Below, one piece after another: positions 1-11,331 of a stretch of 64,000 nt of DNA. Position 1 is the stretch's first letter. Each line of letters starts with the position of its first letter. Made by a program: the position numbers and the translations under genes. This stretch comes from Membranipora membranacea (lineage: Eukaryota > Bryozoa > Gymnolaemata > Cheilostomatida > Membraniporidae), in the NCBI GenBank assembly GCA_914767715.1, contig OU612066.1, forward strand, positions 6,453,001 through 6,517,000. The letters are read 5' to 3'. Under the pieces are notes generated by a model. That model was not told the DNA's origin. It was given only the letters and a program-made list of their open reading frames with translations, and did not search any database.

Positions 1-378
1 ACAGATAAGCTCGGAGTTGACCGAGCTTTCCATATGACTCTCGAAATGCTGCAGCTTCGCCTACACTTAGACCCCTATATATAGACAAATGGGGAGATGA
101 AAACAAAGTGACTTCTTATATCGGTCGGTCGGTGATTATGAAGTCTGTGTCAGGAAATCATTTGCATTGGGATAAATCTAATAGGACCAGACGTCTAGTT
201 GGATTTGTAATTTAACTGAAACCTAAATCATTGTTGCCTCGCTTTTCAGGACAGGGGTGTTACACTATTAGGGCTACTGTATTACAACTTTATTTACTAC
301 AAATAATTGTCCATTTCAATCACAAAAGTTTGATCGCATAGATTTCACTGACTGCTATTACTTTTGGTAAAACTAACC
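1..378. other. No gene seen; possible intron of left-edge RecQ-like gene
   Basis: I see no convincing exon here. A splice donor (gttagt) at 378 on the minus strand suggests this is intron sequence of the RecQ-like gene fragment, whose next exon would lie beyond the window edge. Confidence 0.4.
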
Positions 379-611
379 ATGCAGCAATGATGTGGAATTC
401 ATCGATGAATACCGCCTTCACATTATCGGCCACATAAGCTGTTGTGAGTAATGCTCTGCCACAAGCACCAAGAATGTTTTCCGGGCTTGTGAATATGAAC
501 ACTGCTTGTCTGGCCTCCGCAAGAGTAGACGCTGATAGGTGAACGAGCGATACTTGTGGGATGATTTCTCTGCATTTCGACATGGCATCAGTTATCAATG
601 CTACGAGAGGC
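379..611 (-). pseudogene. RecQ-like DNA helicase, internal exon (partial)
   Basis: The exon runs from an acceptor (ttctgatag) at 612 to a donor (gttagt) at 378 and reads through without a stop. It encodes the region around helicase motifs Ia and II: a 'MPLVALITD' segment like the 'SPLxSLMxDQ' motif of RecQ proteins, a '(F)TSPEN' segment, and a DEFH Walker B box followed by 'IIAAW'. RecQ helicases are ATP-dependent 3'-5' DNA-unwinding enzymes. No other helicase motif of this copy is inside the window, so it is a partial gene running off the left edge or an isolated fragment. It is a divergent relative of the plus-strand RecQ-like gene at 4889-7800, which has DECH at the same place. I cannot tell whether it is intact. 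Confidence 0.65.
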
Positions 612-900
612 ATGACTATCAGAAATCTGGCAAATTGCTGTAGAAAAACAAACCATACACTATTTTAGATGCCGATTCTAATCTTTAGAATTACTTTATG
701 AGAGCCCGTTTGGAAGGTTGAGCATCTGGATATCATCATGATTATGTGGCCTATATCAATACGAATGAATCTGAGTGTATGATAACCAGGAATGAGTATT
801 AACTGGAATGCATTCATTTTCTCACATAGTTGAGATGTAGACCCAATTTCTTTGCGTATTTTAAATTTGTGGCTGACTTCCCAACAACATGAAAATATTA

Positions 901-1100
901 CCTTGGGGGTGTTGTTGAGTGTGACAGAGCTAGGCCGATCATCTAGGGTGGTCGAGCCCATCAAAGCTGATAGCTCCTCTTCAGCATCTGCTCTACTTTC
1001 ATCAGTTGCCCTTGGTGGTCTCTCAGATGTGCTGGTCTCAAGATCAGCAGTTTGGGTAAGCGGAGAATCAGTGATTAGGAGATCATCATCATGTAGGCGC
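901..1100 (-). CDS. Acidic Ser/Thr-rich exon, gene unknown
   Basis: An acceptor with a T-rich tract (tttttttacttgtag) is followed by about 200 bases open on the minus strand, ending at a donor (AAG|gtaata). The peptide is acidic and rich in Ser, Thr, Asp and Glu, starting RLHDDDLLITDS and ending near TLNNTPK. It looks like a disordered linker exon and matches no domain I know. It lies between the DUF7869-like pseudogene and the RecQ-like exon and could belong to the same transcription unit as the latter. Function is not assignable. Confidence 0.4.
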
Positions 1101-1563
1101 TACAAGTAAAAAAATGAAACCGAGTGTTGAGATATGAGCACTACCTGGTCTGGTCCTATCAATTGAAGCAATGAAATATTATATATTTATTAATTAGTAT
1201 CATTATATTTTGTGTATAGTATAGTATATAGTTCGTATACCTGGCCTGCAAACAACATCGGTGTCACAAACATAGTGTTTGGCAATTTGATAAAGCCATA
1301 CCTTATGCAGGTAATTAGCAAGACCAAATTATCCAAAGACACTTCTGGTTCCTAAGATCTGTTTTTTTGTCAACACCTATTTTGGACATGGATCATTTTG
1401 CTTTGGTACTGAACCGGACATCATTCATTTTGCTTTGGTAATTGAACTGCTTTAATAGGGTGTAATCAAGATATTCACCAGAGAGCATTCTTTCCATGCT
1501 ATGATTTTCGTGATATTAAAAACTTATACTACAAGTCTATCTGTCATACCATGGCATTCCATT

Positions 1564-2899
1564 TTAGTCAGAGTCATTGGCAGTGTCATCAGACTTTATC
1601 TTACTGTAGAATGTCTCAGGATCGACATACTTAGTAAGAGACATGACATCGGCGTATTTAATTGATGATATTGCGATGGATACTGTATATAGTCTGACTT
1701 TCTCCCTAGGGAGCTTGGCCTGGCCTTTCTTCTTCGTCATCACAAACTGCTTAAAAGGCCCTGCATAAGCTTCCTTAACCATGGCAAACCGAGGGTGTTG
1801 ACGGGCCATCTGGAGCACACGCACAGGTCGGGAAGGGAACGGTCAGCTAGCTACATAGAGGTTTTTCAGGAAGTCAGTCCACCTATGAAAGTCTTCCTGA
1901 GTCACCTCTATGACGTTGAATGGCGATGGGTTTTTGCGGCATGTTTTGAACTCCTCCCACCATGCGGCTGGTGTCCCTGCCGGGGTCTTCTGGTTTACAT
2001 GAGCAAAGGACTTGTCACACTCCATGTATGAATGGCCTCTTATTGGGAAGGTGACAGTGACTCTCTCAACCCGCTTAGTGACATGGGCAAGGTAGTGGAG
2101 ATAGCGGAATACTGTGTAGTTTTTGTTTTGTCCAGCGCACGAATCACAGAATATTTCAAGTGAACGTACCTTCTCATCCACTGAGTGTTCGATGAAGTGG
2201 TTGAGCATCGAGTACACATCATCTGAGCCTTTCTTTACCAAAGTCTCATCATATACAAAGAAATGCGACTTGCCAGTAGCTAACTCATGGATATTGAAAG
2301 ATATGCATGTCAGCTGCCGCTTGTAGTATACATCATTGTAGTGATATCAGGTGCTGGTAGATTCTTCTGGAAATCTTTGCATATAGCCATGGTGGTTTCA
2401 TCTGTCTTTGCTTGTTCCTTAGCTGCTCTTTTGATGACATAAAAGCGCTCTGCTTTAGCCAGGTGGACTTTGTTTTCTACTTCTGCAGCTTTCCGCTTTT
2501 TCTTCAGGTTTTCATCTGTTGGGTTTGCTGCAATCTCGATATCTATCTGTTTTAGTGTAGCCTGATACTCATCACATGTAGAGCAGATTTCGGAGCGTGG
2601 GTAGCCAAATGATATGTTGTATTCATTCAGGAATATCTGGCGCCATGATTCCTGGCAGATTGTGACATCAGGGTGTTTCTCCAGGAACATCTGATACACC
2701 TTCGTTTGATTCAGATCAGCAGGGAAGTAGATCCTACGTGTCTTGTGCGTGCAGTATAATGAGACTTCTGGCCTCTGATAGATTCGATGTGTCTCCGGAC
2801 CTTTTCCCTAACCTCTTCTGACAGCTTGGTAGCCACATTTCCATGTCTCCCGCTCATATCAATAGGTGGTTTTCCCGGATAGAAGTAATGGAGCACCAC
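1564..2899 (-). pseudogene. DUF7869-like transposon-derived protein, broken
   Basis: Four open pieces on the minus strand belong to one protein. In order they show a 'RHGN...V(R)RHIESI...SHYTA' start, a 'YNISFGYPRSEICSTCD' cysteine region, an 'ExxHLAKAERFY' helix, then 'FCDSCAGQNKN' and 'GHSYMECDKSFAHV'. This series is typical of the DUF7869-like family common in cnidarians, sponges and fish, which I take to be an RNase H-fold, transposase-like domain; the Asp residues of the last two motifs are its conserved acids. Lesions: a frameshift near 2735 (after the HYTA motif), a second near 2330, and an in-frame TGA at 1843-1845. The C-terminal 85 residues after the TGA remain in the same frame. 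The family name is from recall and the enzymatic reading is inference. Confidence 0.65.
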
Positions 2900-3125
2900 T
2901 TGATGATAAACATTAGAGTAGCAACATGCTAACAGATTACTTTTTTAAAACCACAAATTAGTATTAAAATCTTTCGAGACCAAATCTATTGTGTTTAATA
3001 TATACCACAAATTTGGTCTCAAAAATTACATAATGATCTTACTAGATCTCACTTATAAGAATGAGATGTCCCCATCCAGGAGGTATTGGCATTACATAGT
3101 TCTGTTGTGTAGGCCCAGAACCAGA

Positions 3126-3391
3126 CTAAGCCAGACCAACATAGCTGTTCATGAAAGCTAGATCCATCTTATTGTAAAGTTCATCGTCACCAATAGTGGT
3201 GGTTAGACTGTAGGGCAAATATAAAATATTTGCACATGTACTACTAGTTGGGAACATATCTTCTTTAGAATTCTTCTCACTGAAGTGTATCGAGGGGGTT
3301 AGTGAGTAGCCAAATATAGGCTCCCACATCATACCAGTTACAAATCTCAAAATCTGCTCCAGCGAGCAGTTTCCTGACACCCTTGCTCCTT
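3126..3391 (-). CDS. HECT E3 ubiquitin ligase C-lobe, terminal exon
   Basis: The exon opens after an acceptor (ttacag) at 3392 and ends in a stop at 3126. The peptide has the hallmarks of the HECT C-lobe: 'LRFVTGM', a 'PSIHF' strand, the catalytic loop 'FPTSSTCANILYLP' with the thioester-forming Cys, and the terminal 'KMDLAFMNSYVG' helix. HECT ligases pass ubiquitin from an E2 through this Cys to substrates. About 85 residues are present, the normal size of the end of a C-lobe. Two further minus-strand exons lie upstream (3827-4004 and 4494-4623), but I do not recognise them as HECT N-lobe. The family resembles the G2/M-phase-specific HECT-like proteins that are expanded in invertebrate and fish genomes. 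No lesion is visible in this exon. Confidence 0.7.
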
Positions 3392-3592
3392 CTGTAATTG
3401 AAGAAAATTAACAGTCTTGAGCGAGTTCACATGGAAAACGTTTGAGCAATTATGCATATTGTTGTATTTCGGAAACCGTCCGGCTATTCTATTTGGATCA
3501 ATATACCCAATAGTACCATGTAAAATATTGCTAGTAAATGTTAGGAAATGGCAGGTATTTTGTCGTATAACAAATCAATAGACGAGGAATAC

Positions 3593-3740
3593 CCATAGGT
3601 GTTAGGTTTACACCTATGGAAATACCCAATGTATTAGGTAAGAAATACCTAATAGTAATAGCCTTTGGTCAGTAATTGGCCTTCATACCTAAATGTATTT
3701 GTTAAAGAAAGGCCAATTAATTTACCAAAACTACCTAAAA
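3593..3740. repeat. Cluster of perfect short hairpins (palindromic repeat)
   Basis: Two perfect hairpins sit side by side: CCATAGGTGT (3593-3602) with ACACCTATGG (3610-3619), loop 7; and TATTAGGTA (3632-3640) with TACCTAATA (3646-3654), loop 5. Further TACCTAA-type words and an AATTGGCC/GGCCAATT pair follow to about 3740. It lies in an intron upstream of the HECT exon. It could be a short foldback element. Confidence 0.6.
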
Positions 3741-3826
3741 TACCTAAGACCAGACACTTGACTCGACCCAGTAATCTCAATCATTTTTGAGAGCAACATA
3801 AATTCAGTTAGTCTACGTGAACTAAC

Positions 3827-4004
3827 TGTAAGCTTGGCGGCAGTACTGAACATACTGAGAGTATACATGGCCTTGAGCACGACTGTGAATGTTGCTCTCA
3901 CTGTACATTGTTGTGAACATTTTCAGGAAGTTGTTCACTTCAATGGCTTCCGGAATATGCACCTCACTCAACCACTTCATCACACTGGGTACCGCCACAG
4001 CTAG
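3827..4004 (-). CDS. Unrecognised exon upstream of the HECT exon
   Basis: An acceptor (ctttag) at 4005 and a donor (gttagt) at 3826 bound an open stretch of about 59 codons. It includes 'VMKWLSEVHIPEAIEV' and 'MYSESNIHSRAQGHVYSQY'. Codon use and composition look coding. I do not recognise a domain. Position and strand suggest it belongs to the same gene as the HECT C-lobe exon, but the joining phase was not confirmed. Confidence 0.4.
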
Positions 4005-4493
4005 CTAAAGAAGCATAGTTTCAGAGATTCATTTTAGGATGAAATATCGCAGCAGGAAACAAACTAGTCTCTTGATGAGCTAACCAATTATATCGTGTCC
4101 AAACTGGTATCATTTCCATCCACTCTCTAAGAACATAATGGGACTAAAATATTCTTTCAGTGTGCAGCAAGGCCAAGAAATAACCAATTTTCATATACTG
4201 GGGAGAAAAATCCTAAACTTGGTCATAGGAAGCTGCCTGTTGAGTCATGGCCAATGTAGATTGCACCCCGATTGCACACCCTGGCGCATGAGATATGTTT
4301 TACTCCCTTGATATCCACCCCTGTACCTCAAGAAATCCCAACATTATTTAAGGTGTACCAGTGGATTCAAACTCGTGAGATTGTCAGATCTTTAACCATG
4401 AATCACAATATTAGTTACTCTCAATGTAAAGTGAATGGACTATAATGGACTGTAAACACTAAATGGTGGACCAATATCGTTTCTAATACATAC

Positions 4494-4623
4494 TTGGTTA
4501 AGTCCTGTCTTTCGAAGACCCTCAATGAGCTGTGCATGGTAGACATTGTCAGTAGTTAGATCTGACAGATTCATGATAGCTGCCACTGGTCCATGCTGGT
4601 ACATGCACTTGTTTACAATATTC
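4494..4623 (-). CDS. Unrecognised exon, possible 5' part of HECT-like gene
   Basis: The acceptor is aatacag at 4624 and the donor (gtatgt) is at 4493. The open frame reads 'NIVNKCMYQHGPVAAIMNLS' then a 'DNVYHAQLIEGLRKTGLNQ' end. It is on the same strand as, and about 0.5 kb upstream of, the exon at 3827-4004. No domain was recognised. It faces the start of the plus-strand RecQ-like gene (ATG at 4889), leaving only 265 bases between. Confidence 0.4.
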
Positions 4624-4888
4624 CTGTATTTAGCATATAAATTATAATAAACATGTCTTTTAAACTATGTACAACCATTTATTATTGAAATAAAAATTAT
4701 TCACTACACTAAATTGCTATGACTAGCAGTGATATCATTTTTATCTTTCTTGTGCCCAGTAGCTTTGATGTAAATTGTCACAATCTCTAGATTTCTCAAA
4801 ACAAAAGCAGCAAAACCTCATGACAAAGTTTCTCCAAATCTAATTGTGAATCATATAGTTTGCTTTACAATTTATTCTCTGCAATTTT

Positions 4889-7800
4889 ATGGATTCAATT
4901 ATTGAGAACCATGTCCAGCAAGTGTTTGGCTTTACACCATCAAAGGCTGAGATTGGTACTATAAATTCATATCTTGTTGAAGATTCAATTCTGACAGCAG
5001 AAACAGGCTTTGGGAAAAGTCTCATATACCAGGTAGGTAGGAATTTGAATACGAATAGTTACAGTTACTATTCTTCTATCCAGTTGCTGATCTCTAGCTT
5101 ATGATAATGATGATTAGCCATATTCTTTTATGGACCCTCTGTACTACTCTATACCTATTGAGACAATAAGACTTATAGCAGGCCATAGAAGGTACATGCC
5201 TGGCCTGGCTGCTGTCAGTGTCATAACTGTGACCAGCAGCACACCAACCAAACTCCTCACATTGCAGTATCAATTCTATAGTCACTGTTTTGTTTGTGGA
5301 GGTAAAGTGAGTCTTATCCAAATGTGCAAAAGGGTTGTCAAACACGCTATTGATCTACTGACTGATCTGAGATCTGCGAGTGTAGTATAACATGTTAGTA
5401 CGGTAGTGTGATTGCCACCGGGAGGTACCCTGAGTAGTTCACAGGAAGCGAGACTAAAAACTCTAACCTATGAATGTAAATGATACATTGTGTATCATTG
5501 AATCCATTGACTGCTGAATAACTCGTGTTTACGTGACAGTTACAGAACCACAATTCAGTTGTAGCCTACAAATGAAGTGTAATAAATATTTACATGTTGT
5601 AGGTGGCACCTTCTCTTATCAAGCTTTTGTCTGTGAGGACCGACCCACTATGGCAACCAAAGGACTATTGGTGATATCTCCACTCCGCTCACTCATAATG
5701 GACAACATTAGAAAGATAGAGACAATGAGGTTAGGAAGGGCAGCCAACCTGGCTATAGCGTCACAAGAGGAGGTGAAATCAGCTGGTTTCCTTTTCTCAA
5801 CACCAGAAACTCTGCTTGAGGGGAACGGCTGTGCTACGCTCCTCAATCGATCAATAACTGCCAACATATCGCTGATTTGTGTGGACGAATGTCACGTAGT
5901 GAAATCATTGTGAGTAGGATACACGCTACCCCTTCCAATGATGGTAATGCTAATTCATTTCAAATGTTTTTAAATACCAATTGTAGTATTTAAACTTACA
6001 GCTCAATGAACTTAAATTGATTCTGCTTGTTGCAGTCATGTCACCAAGGAATTGATATTGTGGCCTAGGCCCACCACTTAATAGCAATGAACTATAATTT
6101 ATTTGTTTGATATATGAACTTGGCCTATATTACTAAATAATGCTAATAGGCCTACCTACTATTACTATAACGATGCCGTCAAAGTTCTTTCAGTGGACAA
6201 TCCGAGACGGGAATCCCATTCAAAGAAGCTTACGATAGATTATCTGAGGTCAGATCGTTTCGCAAAGCACCAGTTGTTGGACTAACAGCGACTGCTACGG
6301 ACAGCACCATCCAAAGTAAATCAACATCTCTATGTCTGAAGAATCCTTTACTTATCAAACACTGTCATGATCGAGAAGATATCTCGTAAGTACAATTGGT
6401 GCATAGTCCAACTGACAAAATCAAATGGCCGTTTAAGTAGCCTAGTAACCTGCAAAAATAGTTTGCAGATTTTTATCTCAATCTGGTAACGAGAGGTAGA
6501 AGGGCTCTTTCTTTCTATCTGTCAGATGATATATTAAACATATATTTGGAACACCCAATCTTTAATTAAAAACTCAAGATTATAGATTCGATAACAAGAA
6601 TATGATAAAGATTTGGCATATATCCAATTAAAAGACCCTACTGGTCCTGCCACTATTCTAGCAAAGCATATCGTCAGTCGCCGAATAGCAGACTAAGCAG
6701 TGGGCAATATGATTGTATTGTGCTTACAATGATCATACAGCTCACAGTGTAGCAGAATTGCCCCCTGCAGCCCCCGCCCCTAGATTCAGCTATGGGTGAC
6801 TATTGAAATATTGAATTACAACTACGGAAAAAAGTTGTAAAACTATGTTAAATTGTAATCTTTTTAGTTTTGCAAAAAGAGTTGTGTGCTCATGAATAAT
6901 TGTGGGATTACGCCGCTCGCAACTTCGCTATGATTTAAAGAATAGGCGTCTTGGACTAAGTCACAATGTCCACAGTCCCTAGTGCTGTGTTGAAATGAGA
7001 TTCATGTATATAATAATCCTTACTTTATATTCAACAGATATCACGTAACTAAAGTTACTGGAGAGTGCCCGTCTAACTTCTGGTGTATTATCAATCTCAT
7101 AATGATCGGCATCCCGTTCAGAATGCTGGTATTCTTCCGAAATGTGCACCTGATTGGAAATGCTCACGACTATGTCTCCGCCAAGATCGGACAATCCCTC
7201 AACTGCCCAGCGGAGGATAGAACAGTGCACATGTTTCACCTATCCACACACGAGAACAGAAAACAAATCGTGCTACAAATTATGACAAGCCCCCCAAGCA
7301 AAACTCAAGTAGTTATGTGTAGTTCATCATTTAGTTTAGGTCTTAATTTGACAGGTATTGACTATGTCATTCATTATGGTGCACCGAGCAGTGTTGAAGA
7401 GTATCTGCAGGAAACTGGGCGTGCAGCACGAGAACTAGGAGCTCATGGCCATGTTATCCTATTGAGGTACAATCGTATGACTGCCGGTCACACTATCTCA
7501 CCGGCAATGAAAGAGTTTTATAGATCGCGTTATGAATGTCGCCGGAAATTTTTAACCGACTATCTTAACCTCGCCAACACTGCAAACAGTGAGACCTGCT
7601 GCGACCTCTGCAACTGGGGTCTGAGTACAGGTAATCTGCCAATCAAGCGACTGATCGATGAAAACCAACAAATTCCTGCCATGTCAGCCACAACAGCTAG
7701 TACTAACCCCAGCACGGCCAGCAGCTCAATACCTACACCAGACGTCCTGTCCGCAGATGACCGCTCAGCTTTTTCCGAGAGTGATGATGACGATACTTAA
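4889..7800 (+). CDS. RecQ-like DNA helicase, four exons, apparently intact
   Basis: Proposed exons are 4889-5032, 5638-5909, 6194-6385 and 7038-7800. Their summed length is 1371 bases and every junction is in phase, giving 456 residues. Motifs in order: a Q-type lead-in (FGFTPSKAEIGTINS), Walker A 'AETGFGKSLIYQ', motif Ia 'VISPLRSLIMD', 'STPETLL', Walker B 'DECHVV', 'SETGIPFKEAY', motif III 'GLTATAT', motif IV-like 'MLVFFRN', motif V-like 'CSSSFSLGLNL', motif VI 'QETGRAAR', then a C-terminal Cys cluster (CRRKF...CCDLC) like the RecQ zinc-binding domain, and an acidic Ser tail. It lacks a winged-helix and HRDC domain, as do many transposon-linked RecQ-like proteins. The second acceptor (gtgag at 5637) is chosen because it alone keeps phase. 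A polyadenylation signal AATAAA lies at 8010-8015. RecQ enzymes unwind DNA 3'-5' with ATP. Whether this copy is expressed is unknown. Confidence 0.75.
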
Positions 7801-8332
7801 AAAAATTTCATACTTTGGGATTCACTTGTATACCTTTTCTCAGTATTAGTAGTGTAGTGTCTTGCACAAGGAGGAGGTAAATAATCTAAAGTTGAGCAAC
7901 CAAATTATTTCCATTTATCTTCAGTTTTGGCACAGTACCATCTTGCTCTACTCGTTTCACATTTTTAGATTTTACGTTGAATGCTTATTCCACTTGGCAT
8001 ATAAAAAGAAATAAAAAGTATGTTGCATAAAATATTTGATACACCAGAACGTCCTTGGTAATAATAATGTCAACATTGTATTGATCATAGTCCAGGTAGT
8101 GAGTCATATTGCTGAGATAAAGAGTGCTCCGTATTCATATATATCAAGCGCATAGCTTTTTACATACAAAGAGGAAGTATGCGTAATCATGTTAATGACA
8201 ATGAAAATAATTGCAGACTTATTGATATAAAAAACTTGATTTTCTCATTCGCTTAACTAGAGTTATCATCAGCACTGGATATCAAATGATCACAATAATA
8301 CTGCTGGTATGTGATACCTAGCGACTACTCGC
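7801..8332. other. Intergenic, convergent 3' ends
   Basis: This holds the likely 3'UTR of the RecQ-like gene (AATAAA at 8010-8015) and the downstream end of the convergent minus-strand DUF6589-like gene. No exon is seen. Confidence 0.5.
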
Positions 8333-10372
8333 CTATGTCACTGGCTTCCCACTCATCATTACACATTGAGGATTGGTACCTATAATAATGTTTTGTAGCC
8401 ACGCATCAATTTTCTGCTCCGCCCATGTCGACACCTCACCAAAATACTCCTGAAGGGCTGCCGCTTGTGCATAGACTGCGCTGAAACATTGGCCTTCATG
8501 TTGTGTGAATAAGTTCTCGCTAGTTAAATGATTCACCAGTGCCTTGATTTTCTCATCATAGTGTATTCTGTTCTCTGTATGTTTGCCTGACCTTTTATAG
8601 GCCTTTGTTGAAGAGTGAAAATTTTGCACAATCTTGCTTCGATGGTTAGATTGTTTGGCAAGTTTTGCTACAGCTTGCTCTGTAATGGTGCCATGATAGG
8701 TAGCCAGACCTCCTTTAAACAAGCCAACCTGGTGTTCTACGGCCAGATCTACAATAAAATTTTCAATAGAAAAGTATATTATAGTTAATTTAGGTTGTGC
8801 CGTACCTACGATGACGGTAAAGCGAATCCTTGATATCATAGGGGAAACAGCTGTAGGTGTGTAAAAGCAATATTATATTATTTTGCAGTAGCTGATTAAT
8901 GATCAGAGAGTCAAACAAAGCATCAGCAACTTGAAAAAGATTACATGATTATACAGCATGACTGTACATCACATCGTATCAACCAACTCACCCATTGGTG
9001 CGTTAGAGTTGGTCTTTCCTCGCGTATTTACAAACCGATTCCACTTGATGCTATGTGCGAGGTAGGCAGGAAGAACCCGGAGCTGAAACTGAAGCTCCAG
9101 TAGGCCAGTGGAGTAGTTATTCATGTTGTTGGCCCGAAACCAGATCAGCATGAACTTGTACAAAACCATTAACAAGTCACCATCAGCCACTTATATGGTT
9201 TTGTCATGTACCGCCTTCATCAATCCAAGTGTCATCAACCCCTTGGTGTGCTCCTTCACTATTTCGCCTGGTACATGACTGTCGCCATGCTTTTGTTTGA
9301 AGTGGGACTGCAGCAGCAGGATGGTAGTGTACACCGCTCCACACACCGGACATCTAGATAAGGGGAATATCAATAGAACATATTTTAAAAATGCAAACAT
9401 CTATACTTCGACCTGCTGACAACTCTATGATGAAAGGAAAAAACAAATACAATTTTACCTATATATGACAGGTTCCTAACATGTGTTTGGGGTAGGTGAC
9501 ACGCCCCCCATAAGCAGCATGATTTTGAAAGCTAGATTATGGACTAATTTAAAGTAGCTTTGGCTTTTTTCAGACTCTTCATTGGTGGGGTTTCCTTCCT
9601 GTCAACTCTACACTGACTGTAGAGATGTCGGGTCAAAAATATTTAATGTTGTTGGGGTTCTAGTTTTTGCGGTTTGGGTTCTTCGGTTTTCAAAATCGCT
9701 ATTTTGGAACTGTTTCAATTTCAAAGGGATGAGAATGAATGAAAGCGAAACTCCTAAATTACACCTAGACATACTTTTTTTGGCATCAAACTAAACAAAC
9801 AATGGATAGTTACTATTAAAAATAAAGGTTTAAATTCCATTCAATGACATTAGTGGGTCCACAAATTACTTGAGTACAGAGCATCACAGTGTATGAATCA
9901 GTAGGCCGAACAACCTGGAGGAGAAGTGCTATTGCTCGCAATTATCATATGAAACTGGTTAAGACTGAGGTAGGCTAAATTGTGTTGTCAACCTAAGCTA
10001 CCAGCTAGACGTTGTGTTGCATTGGTGGAAATTTGGTACACAAGTTCAAGTTCTATTCTCTGTTAAACATATTCCAAGTTTTACAGACTGCTGACTCGAT
10101 GAATACTTTCTCTCATATTTATACCGAGTCGTAACTAACCTCGTGCGAACAATAAACTTAACTACTTTGGATCATTGGTGTAAACTTGCATCAGTTAAAA
10201 ATTGGACATGTTATGGTTGTGGAATAATAATAAAGTTTACTGGACAGTAAAGTTGACTAACCTGCTGGGCCTGATCAGCTGTAGCTAATGGACATGTAAG
10301 CAAACCACTGGAACTAGGCTGTGGTGAAGCTGCTTTATCATCTGTGGCAGATGCTGAAGGTAGTAACTCCAT
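8333..10372 (-). pseudogene. DUF6589-like gene with C2H2 zinc finger; in-frame stop
   Basis: The first coding exon, 10372-10262, starts with ATG and ends at a donor (CAG|gttagt); its peptide is Ser/Ala-rich. A second exon, 9353-8992, opens with a C2H2 finger (CPVCGAVYTT...HFKQKH, spacing C-x2-C-x12-H-x4-H) and runs into 'STGLLELQFQLRVLPAYLAH' and 'WNRFVN'. The third exon, 8748-8333, joins in phase (G|AT) to give 'DLAVEHQVGLFKGGL', then 'YKRSGKH' and a helical C-terminus. This series matches the DUF6589-like family abundant in invertebrate genomes; function unknown, probably transposon-derived. An in-frame TAA at 9191-9193 splits exon 2, with homology continuing on both sides. Exons 1 and 2 as placed do not join in phase, so a small exon between them may be missing. 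Confidence 0.6.
9364..10261. other. Putative intron of the DUF6589-like gene
   Basis: No exon could be supported, although a small linking exon is expected here on phase grounds. The plus-strand open frame at 9582-9794 has no recognisable content. Confidence 0.35.
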
Positions 10373-11331
10373 GATGATGGTTTAAATAAATAGAGATTCC
10401 TGTCTCTCTCTAACTAACTAAGTCTAACATAACACCACAAACAGGAACTGTTGTTATAAGAGCAAAGCAGTAGCAACTGTGGAAGCTATACTATGTAGGC
10501 TGGAAAAGTCACAACTGCTGTTTATTTTCTATGTTGATGTGTTCTTCATTGTTTCAGCTATGTATTCTTGAATCATGGACTTGTATTACTTATGTTTCAT
10601 TGCCGGAACTTACACAAAAACCATGTTGTTTGTATTTTCGTTGTAAATAGGCAAACAGGAAATTACTACACACTCCAATTTTGTCCCTTTTCCTTTATTT
10701 TACAAATTATACCCAATTAAAACATTATATTTATTTTTATTCATGAACAGAAAATCAACAGGTCACATATTTTATTACATTATATAATTAACAAAGATCG
10801 TTTTCAAGGCAGTTGAGCAGGAGTTGTGATACATAGATTTGTATATAAAAGTAGGATTTTCCACCACTTTTTCTAATGTGCAAGTGGGGGCAACTCCAAT
10901 ACTAATTTTCCATAGGATACAGTGTCTATCACCGAAGGGCCGTCGAGCACAAAGATAGAGACTGTTGTTTCAGTCTAAGGTAATGCACTGTTCTTAGTTG
11001 TGTGTTTGCTGTCGAGTCGAATTCGGAGATATTCAGCAGTTAGGACAAGCTGGAATGAGATGTCAGGAGCTGAAATGTAAAATGAAAAAATATTTTTATA
11101 CAAGTTTATCATGTTGTCTCACTATTGTATGAGTTTCAGAGTGCATTTTAGCTTCTATCATACAAAAATATCCATTTGAAAACACCTCTCCAAATGAAAA
11201 AATATTTAGGATTTGTCTCCCCCGTTATAACTCTTGGAGCCTGTTTAGGCCATATTAATGGGCAGATGATGTTAAAAATTTGCTCGGACATTGGGAGGTC
11301 TATCCAGCATGTTATTAGGTTTTGACAGACC
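10373..11331. other. Spacer between two minus-strand gene remnants
   Basis: AT-rich, with no confident gene. One possible terminal exon of the upstream transposase-like gene starts after a tttcag acceptor near 11072 on the minus strand and is short in any frame. Confidence 0.3.

Noticed and set aside
9185-9200. TAAGTGG at the in-frame stops as a splice donor
   Set aside because: No GT lies at a position that would remove the stop and no acceptor follows before homology resumes.
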